A stretch of DNA of 64,000 nt, from positions 62,001-126,000 of the forward strand of contig CAWZYM010000033.1 of assembly GCA_963966185.1 (NCBI GenBank), given 5' to 3'. The position numbers were made by a program, and so were the translations under genes. Shown here in pieces: positions 11,288 to 21,249 of this stretch. Position 1 is the first letter of the stretch, and each line of letters starts with the position of its first letter. The stretch comes from Rhabditoides inermis. Taxonomy: Eukaryota; Nematoda; Chromadorea; Rhabditida; Rhabditidae. The notes under the pieces are model-generated. The model worked only from the letters and a program-made list of their open reading frames with translations. It had not been told where the DNA came from and did not search any database.

Positions 11288-11355
11288 CTATGATTTTTCA
11301 ATGCATTACTTCTTTGAATTTCTTGTAATTTGAAAAAAAAAAGATTTTTTTTCGA

Positions 11356-11893
11356 AATTCAACAAAAGGACATTCATTCTCCTTTGAAAAGTATTAGCGT
11401 AAAGTGTTTGGGTTTATCTCAATTCAACAAAATCAAATGCATAAAACTATTATTTCTATTCTAAACTATAAACACAACCTGCTCTCTCAAAAAGATCACA
11501 AATACATTGACAATCAAATGTCAAGATGAATATACTATTGCACACAAACATATTCTATCACTCACATTCTATCAACTCGTTCATCAAATAAGTCATGTAT
11601 TTGTTTACATTCAAAAATAAGGAAAACATCATGGTAAACTAAACGATAGTTCTATAGATGTTTATTGTTTCTCACAATACTTTTATAAGAAATAAGAAAA
11701 TATATTATATAGCCCTTATTGATAAACTATCTATAAAGTATACGTTTCTACATATCGTTGGAGAGAGCAGGTTTGTGTTTATAGTTTAGAATAGAAATAA
11801 TAGCATGTGCTTTTGTTGAATTGAGATAAACCCAAACAGAGGTACTTTACGCTAGTACTTTTCAAAAGAGAATTTGTACTTGATTTTGTTTAG
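11356..11893. mobile_element. Foldback element A
   Basis: A long imperfect inverted repeat has its left arm at about 11356-11488 and its right arm at about 11761-11892, around an AT-rich centre of about 270 bp. The arms share GCGTAAAGT, TTTGGGTTTATCTCAATTC, ATTATTTCTATTCTAAAC and AACCTGCTCTC in opposite orientation. It begins just after the Penelope array and ends immediately before the inferred start codon of the next gene. It is related to foldback element B at 13061-13478. No ORF is present, so it is a non-autonomous element. I see no certain target duplication. Confidence 0.7.
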
Positions 11894-12153
11894 ATGTCAC
11901 AGCTCCGCATATTGTTCGACAAAGAGCGAGGCGATTTCGGAGTTCAATTGTATACTATGCTGCCAACTGAGTGAGTTTTCTCAACATGTGATATAAATAA
12001 TCCATGTTTTCAGACTGATTGGAGAGTGGCTCCTATCGACTGTGCTTCCGAAGGAGAAGGATATTCTGTGGGAAATCGGCGTTCTGGCGATTCATCGACA
12101 CAGGATGGCTGAAGCTGAAACCGTTGGGTATGGTGGAAGAAGATGAGCAGATG

Positions 12154-12207
<54 letters not shown>

Positions 12208-12873
12208 GGGAGAGAGAGAGGAAGGAGTTGTTTGCAGGCACTTTGTGGAAATATGCATCTCTTGTGATGACCGGAAGGATGTTGTGAAGAGACTGATCCG
12301 CGATTCTGTCCTCGAGCCATTTCTCAAAATCGATGTTATTCCGAGGACTGAAGACGAGGCCACCGTCTACACGTGAGTAAAATCATGTTGATAATTAGAG
12401 AGGGCGCGCAGCGCCCTCTCTTTTGGCTTAGGATAGGGCTCGCGCCAGAGGGTGGAAGTCGTGTCCGGTAACGCTGACTCTCTCCCGAAAGCGTACTCTC
12501 TCGCGTTTTCTGCGCGTGTTCTCCAACTAGCACTTTGAGTGTAGTTCGCCTCGCCGCCGCCAGCGTCTAATTCGCGCCGGGTTTGCGTTGTTTTGGGTCC
12601 GCCAACTATAACCAGGAGAAAGAGCGCAGTAGGCGCGACTCCGAACGGTAGTGAGAAAATATGTGGGGAAAAACGTTTTTGTGAAACGTAACGGCGATCC
12701 GAAACGTAACGTGTGATCTGTGGTACATGAGAGTAAGAAGAGAGAGAACGGCCGAGAGTTTGTGTTAGTATTTGTCAACGTTGATAGAAGAGCAGAAAAT
12801 ATAAAGAGACAGAGAGAGAGAGAGAAGGGCAGAAAGTGAGAGAGTGAAAGAGTGAGAGAGAACAGTGTGAGAG

Positions 12874-12935
<62 letters not shown>

Positions 12936-13297
12936 AACAGTGAAAGAGAGAGAAGGGACAAAGAGAAGGAGAGAACAGAGTGAGTGAGAGATAGTAGTTT
13001 TTGATAAAATCCATATGAATAGTCATAATTCAGCACATATTCAAAATTTCTATGAAATTTAACAAAAGGACATATATTTTCTTTAAAAAGTACTTGCGTA
13101 AACAAATGAACTTTGTCTTGTCCCAATGCAGCAAAAGCACATGCATAAAGCGTTTACAAATACTAACACAAACCTGCGCATAACGGACAGTGGACATTAA
13201 CCGATGAAATATAACAATACAAATGAATAACGCCATACGTCCATATTAGAGAGAGAGAGAGAAGACAGAGAGAGAGAGGAGAGAGAGAAAGAGAGAA

Positions 13298-13348
<51 letters not shown>

Positions 13349-14435
13349 AGAGAGAGGCGCAGGTTTGTGTTAGTATTTGTAAACGCTTTATGCATGTGCT
13401 TTTGCTGCATTGGGACAAGACAAAGTTCATTTGTTTACGCAAGTACTTTTTAAAGAAAATACATCATTATATTTTGTTTAAAGGCACAGGGGCGTTTAGC
13501 GTTACCAAGGTTCATCGAAATTCACTTATGAGAACTTGGCAAAACTGTTTGCACGTGGCGGGAATCGAACCGGCATGGTATGGTTCACAAACCGTGAGCG
13601 TTACCACAACACTATAACGACTTGTTCTGACAAACTCATATCGACGAGATGCGCACAGAGCTCAACTTTACGATAAGCATTTTGGCGCGAAGTTCGAATT
13701 CGCCTTACCAAGCTTCGCACGTGCACATTTTGGTAAGCGTGTAGGTAACGAGGAAACGCCGTTCTTTCGCGTTTTCTTTGATTATTTCGTGTTTCTATGG
13801 GTCAAGCCATTCACCAAAGTCAAAAACTAAGCGCCTCTGTGCCTTTAAGAAGTAATAATACTGCAGTGGTTCGGTGTCGGTGGGTGAGAGACAGAGTGTG
13901 AGGGAGACGATGTGGATACACGAGACAAAGCTGAAAGAAGAGATGAAGGGGCTGCGGTGGAATCACTGCGGCGAGATGCTACGCGAGATATTTAAGGTAC
14001 GTGCTCTCTTTCTCTCCCTCTTTCTCTCTCTCTCTCCCTTTCTCTATCGATGATTACATTACAGGAAGATCCTGACTTCACGATGTCATATGGCTTCATC
14101 GAGGAAGTGGCCGATCGATTCGACTGTCGGGGTGGTCAGTTTCTCCTATATCCCGATGACGGAGGACATGTATTGTGAGTCCATACTCTGATTATCGATT
14201 GATGGTTGTCTCTCTAGCCAACCCTTCCCCCGACATTGCTTCAACGACGAGTTTCGTGTGCTCATCACTGGTATGTATACGCATTGTTTTTCGAGCCATT
14301 CTTATGAAGCGATGAAATGTTTGTTTTCATATTTCTTCACGGGTGGCCTTGCTGAGAACAGCGACGTGGAGAGTATCAAACTGTTCGTCTACGGCAACTA
14401 TAAGACTGTGATGCAAGTGAAGAACAAGGTAGGCG

Positions 14436-14484
<49 letters not shown>

Positions 14485-14765
14485 TTGTTCAGACGACCAA
14501 CGTGTACACGAGTTCTGCGAGTGATGAGTGGGCGGACGACCCTCAGCCAGCTAGGATCAGGAGGCAGCTGGAGCACCTGGGAGTCACGGACAACGCGCAC
14601 ACCATCACATACAAGCTGCACGCTCTGACGTGAGAGAGGGAGGGAGAGGGGTGCTGAACAAGTCTTTTCAGGGTGATGAACGTGCGCCGTGCCAAGGAGT
14701 GCAACAGAAAATGGATGGCCCCATTTCGGTATACTCAATGTATCCACAATATCAATAATCAATAA
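11894..14765 (+). CDS. Spliced gene of unknown family, paralogue 1
   Basis: Nine coding exons can be joined: 11894-11970, 12014-12127, 12238-12372, 13867-13996, 14065-14174, 14218 to about 14275, 14362-14428, 14493-14629 and 14672-14765. The product is about 300 residues. The model is supported by exon-by-exon similarity to the next gene: LPTE|LIGEWLLSTVLPKEKDILWE against LPAK|LVNEWVVTRVLPPERDILWE, then FLKIDVIPRTEDEATVYT and RRAK. I recognise no domain, signal peptide or membrane segment. Intron 3 (12373-13866) is swollen by GA repeats, foldback B and a TTAA element. A splice-acceptor-like TTTAG directly precedes the start. The exon 6 donor is uncertain, and the site used here (about 14275) is the one that keeps the frame. 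Confidence 0.72.
12155..12226. repeat. GA microsatellite in intron 2
   Basis: A nearly pure GA run interrupted by a few GG steps lies just upstream of the acceptor of exon 3 of the first unknown gene. Confidence 0.9.
12373..13060 (+). other. First part of large intron 3 of paralogue 1
   Basis: This intronic sequence has no recognised gene. It holds a perfect 10-bp inverted repeat with a 3-base loop (12398-12420) in a GC-rich segment, and a long GA microsatellite at about 12800-12990 that is purest at 12880-12931. Open frames across the microsatellite are low-complexity and not genes. Confidence 0.65.
13061..13478. mobile_element. Foldback element B
   Basis: The left arm (about 13061-13178) and right arm (about 13357-13478) are nearly perfect inverted copies over more than 90 bp. 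Shared blocks include GTACTTGCGTAAACAAATG, GTCTTGTCCCAATGCAG and CATGCATAAAGCG. The centre holds a GA microsatellite (about 13243-13355). The outer sequence is related to element A: AACAAAAGGACAT at the left end and TTTTGTTTA at the right end. The arms could form a long hairpin in pre-mRNA. Confidence 0.8.
13478..13848. mobile_element. TTAA-flanked MITE with tRNA-like segment
   Basis: A 363-bp segment (13482-13844) is flanked on both sides by TTAA. Its ends are inverted repeats: AGGCACAGGGGCGTTTAG at the left against AGGCACAGAGGCGCTTAG read from the right. TTAA duplication is typical of piggyBac-type insertion. It has no ORF for a transposase. It lies directly against foldback B inside intron 3 of paralogue 1. 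The TTAA could partly be pre-existing palindromic sequence. Confidence 0.7.
13553..13621 (-). tRNA. tRNA-like sequence (degenerate), inside the TTAA MITE
   Basis: The minus strand carries an A-box-like TATAGTGTTGTGGTAACG, a TTGTGAA segment that could be a GTG anticodon loop, and a near-perfect B box (GGTTCGATTCC). The anticodon stem and acceptor stem do not pair well. I read it as a tRNA pseudogene or tRNA-derived promoter rather than a working tRNA gene. Confidence 0.45.
14441..14481. repeat. GA microsatellite
   Basis: A pure GA run of about 40 bases fills most of the intron between exons 7 and 8 of paralogue 1. Confidence 0.9.
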
Positions 14766-15795
14766 TCACGCATCATTGTTGTACATATGATAACTAGTCT
14801 ACATTGCATTATTGTTTAGTCAGCATATTATTGAATCACCGATTTGAGAAAACTATTGTGTTTGTTATGTAACTATGTTTGATTTTATGTAACTTGAGGG
14901 CCACCCAATAAGTGGTTTACCACTAAGGTATCCTTGTTTATACTTTATATTTTTTTTCAAACCGATCAGCATGTAGTTAACATATAACATGACATGTATG
15001 ACATGTATAAATGAGCATATAACATGTAGTTATAACGGATGTCGGATATGGCTTTCCGATTCTGTCTAATGGGAGACCAGGATCTGTGCGATTCACACCC
15101 TTTATGAAACAGAATTATGACAATAATTGTTTTCCTCACTGCTTCAGGGAACAGTTCCGAAACATAAGCATCGTCCTTGGTTTAGTGTATTCAGAGACTC
15201 CACCACGGGACCACCAAAACCCGTGTTATCAGCTCACGATTGTATATATTGTTGTACATGAATTAACGATGAAAAAAGAACCACTTTACAATTCCAAATA
15301 ACATACACTAAAAATAAAACTGAATCATTCAAAAGAACTTCAAAAACAGTAAAAACATGTCATACTTGTCAAGATAACTTGTCAGAAATGGTCCCATGTT
15401 GTAGATCTCATTGTTAGAAGACTGTACATATGTGATTGTATTGGGTTATCTTTTGATTGGAAGAAGATATGATCAATTTAAATTTTTGAAATCCGCTTAT
15501 TTGGTGCCAGATTGAGTTCAGCCGGTGTGATCTGGCCAAGAAAGGGGGTAAAGGAGAGTGCGAGTCGAGTCGACTCGCGATGCCGCCACTGGCATACCCC
15601 CTCTCTTTGACAGCAGATTCGTAACGCCGCCACGGTCTGTGTTACGACATGGCATACGACCGATTCTGAGACTCCACCGAGAGATTCGAGTGTTGATGTA
15701 ACCTCTGCCGCCTCTGGCAATCGTCCCGCGTCCCACCCACGCAATCGAATCGATTCGCACTCATCTACTGTCCTTCCACTCGCATTCATACCGAC
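14766..15795. other. Intergenic stretch between the two paralogues
   Basis: This AT-rich sequence has no confident gene. A short open segment at about 15131-15190 reads CFPHCFREQFR, resembling the FPRHCFNDEFR exon of paralogue 1. It may be the remnant of another duplicate, but the evidence is one short match. Confidence 0.5.
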
Positions 15796-17168
15796 ATGTC
15801 CGATCTTGTTTTGCACTCGCGAAGCATCGAGGTTGAAGGGAAACAGACGTTTGCCATGTGTAACATTGATCTATGGACTTTCCTCCCCGCTAAGTGAGTT
15901 GAAACATATCAAACGTTTTACATGACGTGAGTTTCAGATTGGTCAACGAGTGGGTGGTGACGAGGGTGCTTCCCCCGGAGAGGGATATCTTATGGGAAGT
16001 GTCTTCGTGTGACGTGACTCGCTCGGTGACGGACGGAGTGACAGGGTGCGATATTTCCTATGTCTTACCAAGTTGTATTACCTATACATTTTTTTCAGAT
16101 ATCACATTGAGCTGAACGTGCGCGACATGGTTCCGTCGGAGGCGTTCCCTCGGTTTTTCCGCGATTCGCCCCTCTTCCCCTTCCTCAAGCTCTCATCTAT
16201 CCGGAGGCGCAGCGATCGCGTACAGGAGACGGTGTACACGTGAGTATAGTGACTCGAAATGAACATCTACAACAATGTTTGTTTTGAGTGGTTCGTTGGA
16301 AGCTGGCAGTCCGCCTAGTGTGGACGAGCGGGTGAGACTGCGACAGGCGCGGTGTGAAGAGGAGATGAGGCAGACGGACAGAGACCACACCGCATACGCC
16401 ATCGTCTACGCACTCCTGGTGAGCACCACCCCATCCTACTCATCTGGCAGTGTTCCAGGAGAACCCGGAACTCTCCACAACATTGCACATGCTGAAGACG
16501 GCGGCAGAGGCATTTGACGTCAAGGGAGGCACTTTATCTCTCACACCGTTCACTCGTGATGAAGACCACAAATAGTGAGACAATTCGACAATGTATATAT
16601 GGCAATGATACGTTTCAGCCGGCCTTTCCCGATCCACGTCCTCAACGAGCAGTTCCGCACTCTAACTAAAGGCAACGCGCTAGAAATCATGTCAAAAACA
16701 ATGATGAATTCAGATTTTCTCGTTGGAGAGCTGTCGTCGAATGGAGATGTGTCAGCCGTTTCTCTGAGAATGGTGGATAGCCCAGGAGGACTAACGTATT
16801 CGTGTCGAATGGATGCGCAGATCAACATCCGAAACAAGGTATGCTGTTTTATATCTATCCAATCAATTGTCATTCTTTTTAGACAACTTTGTTCTTCTCG
16901 CCTTCCTTCACGGGAGAATTGACAGACGATGTGGAACCTGTGAAGATTCTGAAGAGGTGCGAAGAGCTGGGAATCATGCAGCACATCCGCCGCGCAAAGT
17001 ACATTTTGTGGGCTTACGAGTGAGTTTTAACGTATTTATTGTATGCAATTTTTTGTTTCCAGATGTTTGATCAAGACTATTGTGAATCTGGAATACGATG
17101 AGAGGCCCCGTCCTCTTTCGAGAGTATTGCCGCACAACGTCGCACCCACCTACTCCGCTTTGTACTAA
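15796..17168 (+). CDS. Spliced gene of unknown family, paralogue 2
   Basis: Eight exons join in frame: 15796-15893, 15938-16045, 16099-16239, 16289-16418, 16459-16574, 16619-16838, 16883-17019 and 17063-17168, with introns of about 40-50 bases. The product is about 350 residues starting MSDLVLHSRS and ending PTYSALY. It matches paralogue 1 along its length: the WTFLPAK|LVNEWV region, FFRDSPLFPFLKLSSI, a charged segment after VYTGS, RPFPIHVLNEQFR, DVSAVSLRM and the C-terminal RRAKYILWAYE. I recognise no known domain and no membrane segment. A polyadenylation-type AATAAA lies at 17255-17260. The two genes are a tandem duplication, with exon boundaries in the same places. Confidence 0.82.
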
Positions 17169-17353
17169 ATATTTGTGTATTGTACAATAGTGATCTATTA
17201 TGATAAGCCGTTTACGTTTCAATATTATCTGGGCGTCGGTCACATTTTGCGTGGAATAAATGATGACCTGCGGTGTGCCTACGGGTTGCTGGAAGCACTC
17301 ATATCCGAACTGTTGAGTTATATATAGGCTAGTCATTCTCCATCCATCTCTCC

Positions 17354-17448
17354 AAAATGTCCCATATAAAGCGTACACTGGGGTAATTGAGGAGAACGGG
17401 ACACTCCACCCACGCTTCCATCAATCTCTACATTTTTCTACCTGCTGA
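17354..17448 (+). pseudogene. First-exon remnant of a third paralogue
   Basis: An ATG at 17354 opens a segment ending INLYIFLPAE at a GTGAGT donor. It aligns with the first exons of the two upstream genes (VQLYTMLPTE and CNIDLWTFLPAK), which end at the same codon and phase. A TAA interrupts it after nine codons, and no later exon of the family follows. It is best read as a truncated duplicate. Confidence 0.6.
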
Positions 17449-18357
17449 GTGAGTATAGTCACAATATCATACCATCCCCAACGGCGTTGCTCCTGAATTC
17501 TGTGATTCCTCTGGAAAGTGATACAGTACTGGCCCTAAAAACGCACAAATTTTGCTTTCTTTCGAGTTTCAGGGTGCAAAACTGATCAATGGTAACATCG
17601 ATGCAAACAGGAGAACAAAACATGTGATATTTTATAAAAGTAGTTAAATTCGGCAAACATATTCAAAGGCGCGGGCAGTGAGAAGCGTCACTACAGTACC
17701 GCTATCGTTTACTCTATCGTTTACCAACGATTTGGTGTGGTAAAATTCCTCTACTGACATCGGTTAAGTTGTATTTCTGTTTTTTTCACCAAGCGTAAAA
17801 TTTTCAGTCACACGTCAATCATCCATTCAGAGTCCTTGAGTGCTAACCGCAACAAACAGTTTCTCTCAGCGTTTAGTCCTAGTGGCGTGCCGTGTGCACT
17901 TGTTGTATAGCCAGGATATAGCGATTTTTAATAAATGATTGATTTGAATGATTTGTACGTACGCTAATTTATTTAACGATACATAATTTACTTTAGTAAC
18001 GATACATATAACTGTTTAAATAATCGCGCCCCGAAGCCACCGTCTGTGCGCGACGCACGCTGCCGCGTCGCGGTCTCAAAGGGCGGGGCGAGTGGCGGGT
18101 GGCAATTATCGATCGGCTCTCTGGTGTGTCTCTCTGTCTCGTGCAGCTGTCGTGTTCGCTCGCCTCTCTCTCTCCCTCTCCCCTTTCACTCGCTCATCCC
18201 TTCTATGGCATATAGCTGGCAAGCAAGAGGGGGAGATTCAATCCCGCACTCTCACTGTTCCCCCTATCGCGTTTCTCCCCTCTCGCGCATCTCACGTGTT
18301 TGCGGCTAGATGTTTATCTTGAGTGATGTTGATGTATTAGTTGGAGTGTGGTTTCAG
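17449..18357. other. Intergenic region upstream of X11
   Basis: There is no gene I can support here. The last 350 bases are GC- and CT-rich and probably include promoter and 5' UTR of the X11 gene. A possible 5' UTR exon ends before the TTTCAG at 18351-18357. Confidence 0.5.
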
Positions 18358-19607
18358 ATGTCGGCAGGTGAGGTGTCGTCAGAGGGTGGCGGTGAGGCGA
18401 CGGCGCCCTCTCCTCAGACCCTACCCGAACACGTACCCACGCAGTTCACACGTGAGTCACAACGTTTCTATCTTATCTTCTCCCTGACCACTTGATAGTA
18501 CACAGCTCGATCTTGTTGTAATATCATCTTTCGCCACCGCGTTGTATCGGTTTAGTAGTCGTTTCTCTCTCCCCCCTCTCTCTATCTCTCTATATCTCTC
18601 TTTCGGATGGTTTTGTATGAATTGCGTTCTACGTGATGTTGAGCCGTTCCACTGCATTCAATGATTTCAAAAGCCAATACGTAGAATAATCCTGTTAGGT
18701 ACACATATGATCAGAGCAGTTTCGTCAGCTGTTATTTTGCAGAAATGCCTTCAATGCCGCAGTTTTTCAACCCGTTCATGTCTCCTTTCATGCCACAGGC
18801 AAGTGTTTACTCATGTTGTTCTTGAACATTTTTATGTGTCATATAAGAGATTTACGTTCTCTCTGACACGAGTGTGAGTGTCATCATTCTCCCAAAGCAT
18901 GAAACTAAGCCGAGGGTGCTATAATTTTAATCCAAAGTGCACTCAGTGAGAGGGAAGAGGAAGGCTGGCCCGCTTGATGAGAGAGAGAGAGGAGATAATG
19001 AGAGAGGAATGGGAGGAATAGGGAAAGAAGAAACCAGGGCCGAGCGAGAGGGAGATTACTCTTTTCGCACTCTGCATCATTTCATTTGCCACTCTCTCTC
19101 TCCCTTCCCTTCGGGAGGAAATTAAGGGGGCGAGATTGCACACGAACATTCCACGAAGACTAGCCTCATTTGCATATGACGTCATTGTTTCAGGGTGAGC
19201 AGCCGCAGTCCGTACAGCAGCAGCAGGTGCCGATGCCGTTCATGTTCACTCCGGCACAGTACCAGGAGATGATGCAGCAGTACCTGCAGCAGATGATAGC
19301 CTCGGGGCAGATCCAGCTGCCCCAGCAGTTCGACAAGCGACCCGACAGCCAGGTGGGAGAGAGGGAGAGGGAGGCAGGGAGAGAGGGAGTCTTGTACTGG
19401 TCAGTGTGTATCCCTCGATGCATCAAGCGAGGTTTCCTGCGACGCGCGTAATTGATGAGGCGCACTCATTGGTAGTGTATGTTTGTGTGGAGGAGTTTAT
19501 CTCACTCGATCTTTTCGCCTTTCGTGGCGGCGGGTGTATTTGATTTCACATTTCTTATGCGGGAGCTGCACTTATTTCTAATGCGAGGCCAATGGGAGGG
19601 AGGGAAG

Positions 19608-19659
<52 letters not shown>

Positions 19660-21210
19660 GAGAGACTGTTTGTACACACTCTTGTCGCGTTTGATCTGTG
19701 CCGCGTGAGTGAGAGTGAGCGTGAAAGAAAAAGAAGGAGAGACAGTTTCCGGCGTTGGCATTGATTGGTGGTCTGTCCTGATGTGGTGATGCCTCCTGTT
19801 TTTGCCTGCTTGGCTTCTTTTCATCCGGAGTAAACGAGCGAGGGGGGGGGGGGAGACAGCAGCAGCCTGCATGCTAACAAGTAGTGAAGGAATGTGCAAG
19901 GGAGAGAAAGAAGGAGGGTGAGAACAAGTGGTACTGCTCCCCTTCAAGTGGAGTAGAAGCAGGAGCAGAGAAGAGCAGGGGTTTGCTTGATTCATTCTGA
20001 GAGATGAGAAGGCGCATGTGCATGCCTGGGGATGAATCATGAATGCACACTGAACTGTGTATTGCAGACGGATTCTCTGAGTGAGTCACGGATCGCGTCT
20101 TCCCTCCGAGACGTACACATCTCGGCGGCAGCCTCCCCCAGCCGATCCGTACCTACCTCTCAGGTACGCCTCTCTCTCTCCCCCCCCCCCCCTCTCTCCA
20201 CGACCCGCTTGCAGGCGTCTCCGGACAAGTCTGACCGTTCGTGCGCGTCGGGTGCTTCGGCCGCCGAGGTCCCCCTCTCTGCAGGTGCGTCTTCCACCCT
20301 TGTTTACTAGTTTGTTGTCACATCCTCTCTCTCTCTTCTCTTTCTGCATTGTTGATGCGTAGCAGTATCCGTTCAGCCGTCGTGGCTATAGGAGGCGAGT
20401 GATGTTTTGTATGAGGGGTGTGCTTGTTGCTCTCTGTTTCCTCTGCCTCCCTCTCTCCTCCCTCCCTCTCTCGCCCCTCTCTCTGTCTGGGCTCTCTCCA
20501 AACCGCGCTCTCTCGCTTCCCTATTTACCACGTTGGGCAGTAGTAGTGGGTGTTTTCTGCATAGTTGTATAGGTAGTGGATATTCGTTTGCCACGGGAGG
20601 AGAGTAATATGAGTGACAGGGAGGATCTTGGCTTGGATTCGTTAATTAAACGATGGCATGCCAGCCCGGTCTGATTGGAACAATATGGGGGTGTTTTCGC
20701 TTCCCCATCGGCGCGCAAACCGCAAACACAATCTGCCGGCGCAAACGTTACTATCGCACTTGAAGTATTGTTTCGATGTTTGAAGATTGAAATGTACGAA
20801 GGGGAAAGAAAGGGGACGGATACTGATCTCATCTCTCTCTCTCTCTCTCTTTCGCGGGCGACGCTCAGTGATGCGTGGTGTCCGCGCGCGCGACTGGACT
20901 GATCTGATAACCCACACATATCCAGTCGGATTTCCCTAGTGTAGTATAGTAGCTACTACCCGGTTCTCCTTTCTTCCATTGCATCATAGTTGCGATGCGA
21001 GAGCGCGGCGCGTTAGTCACTTTTTAAGGAATACTCGGGAATATTCTTTGAACAGAGTGAGTAAGCTAAGCAGGCTAAGCACTGTACATTGTGCAGTTAT
21101 CAGTATTTTGATTTGATTGACTCCGGACGCTTATCTGTTTTGAAGAAGCGTCGCAATGAAAACGCTCTGACAAGTGATTGACCGGTGACAAGAATGGGGG
21201 TGGTAAATAA

Positions 21211-21249
<39 letters not shown>

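Larger units (their letters stand above)
1..11330 (+). mobile_element. Head-to-tail array of a Penelope-like retroelement with N-terminal GIY-YIG
   Basis: Three coding copies lie in the same orientation and are nearly identical over their shared parts. Unit boundaries can be set from the last copy, whose similarity stops after base 11330. The equivalent points are 3495 and 7295, giving a partial unit 1 (1-3495), unit 2 (3496-7295, 3800 bp) and unit 3 (7296-11330, 4035 bp). The array continues upstream of the window, because base 1 lies inside a 5' leader. Tandem and partly tandem copies are typical of Penelope-like elements. An endonuclease N-terminal to the RT marks the permuted Naiad/Chlamys group rather than classical Penelope elements, where GIY-YIG is C-terminal. 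Near identity of units suggests recent insertion or homogenisation. No flanking target duplication can be seen because the left end is outside the window. Confidence 0.88.

Noticed and set aside
12398..12420. Perfect 10-bp GC-rich hairpin
   Set aside because: It is isolated in an intron, with no T-run or partner elements, and is too small to assign a role.
12527..13442. Long open frames of Ser-Leu or Arg-Glu repeats
   Set aside because: They are translations of GA/CT microsatellites in an intron, and no splice-supported protein results.
14880..14935. Possible promoter or terminator element between the paralogues
   Set aside because: There is only AT-rich sequence, and no recognisable motif beyond composition.
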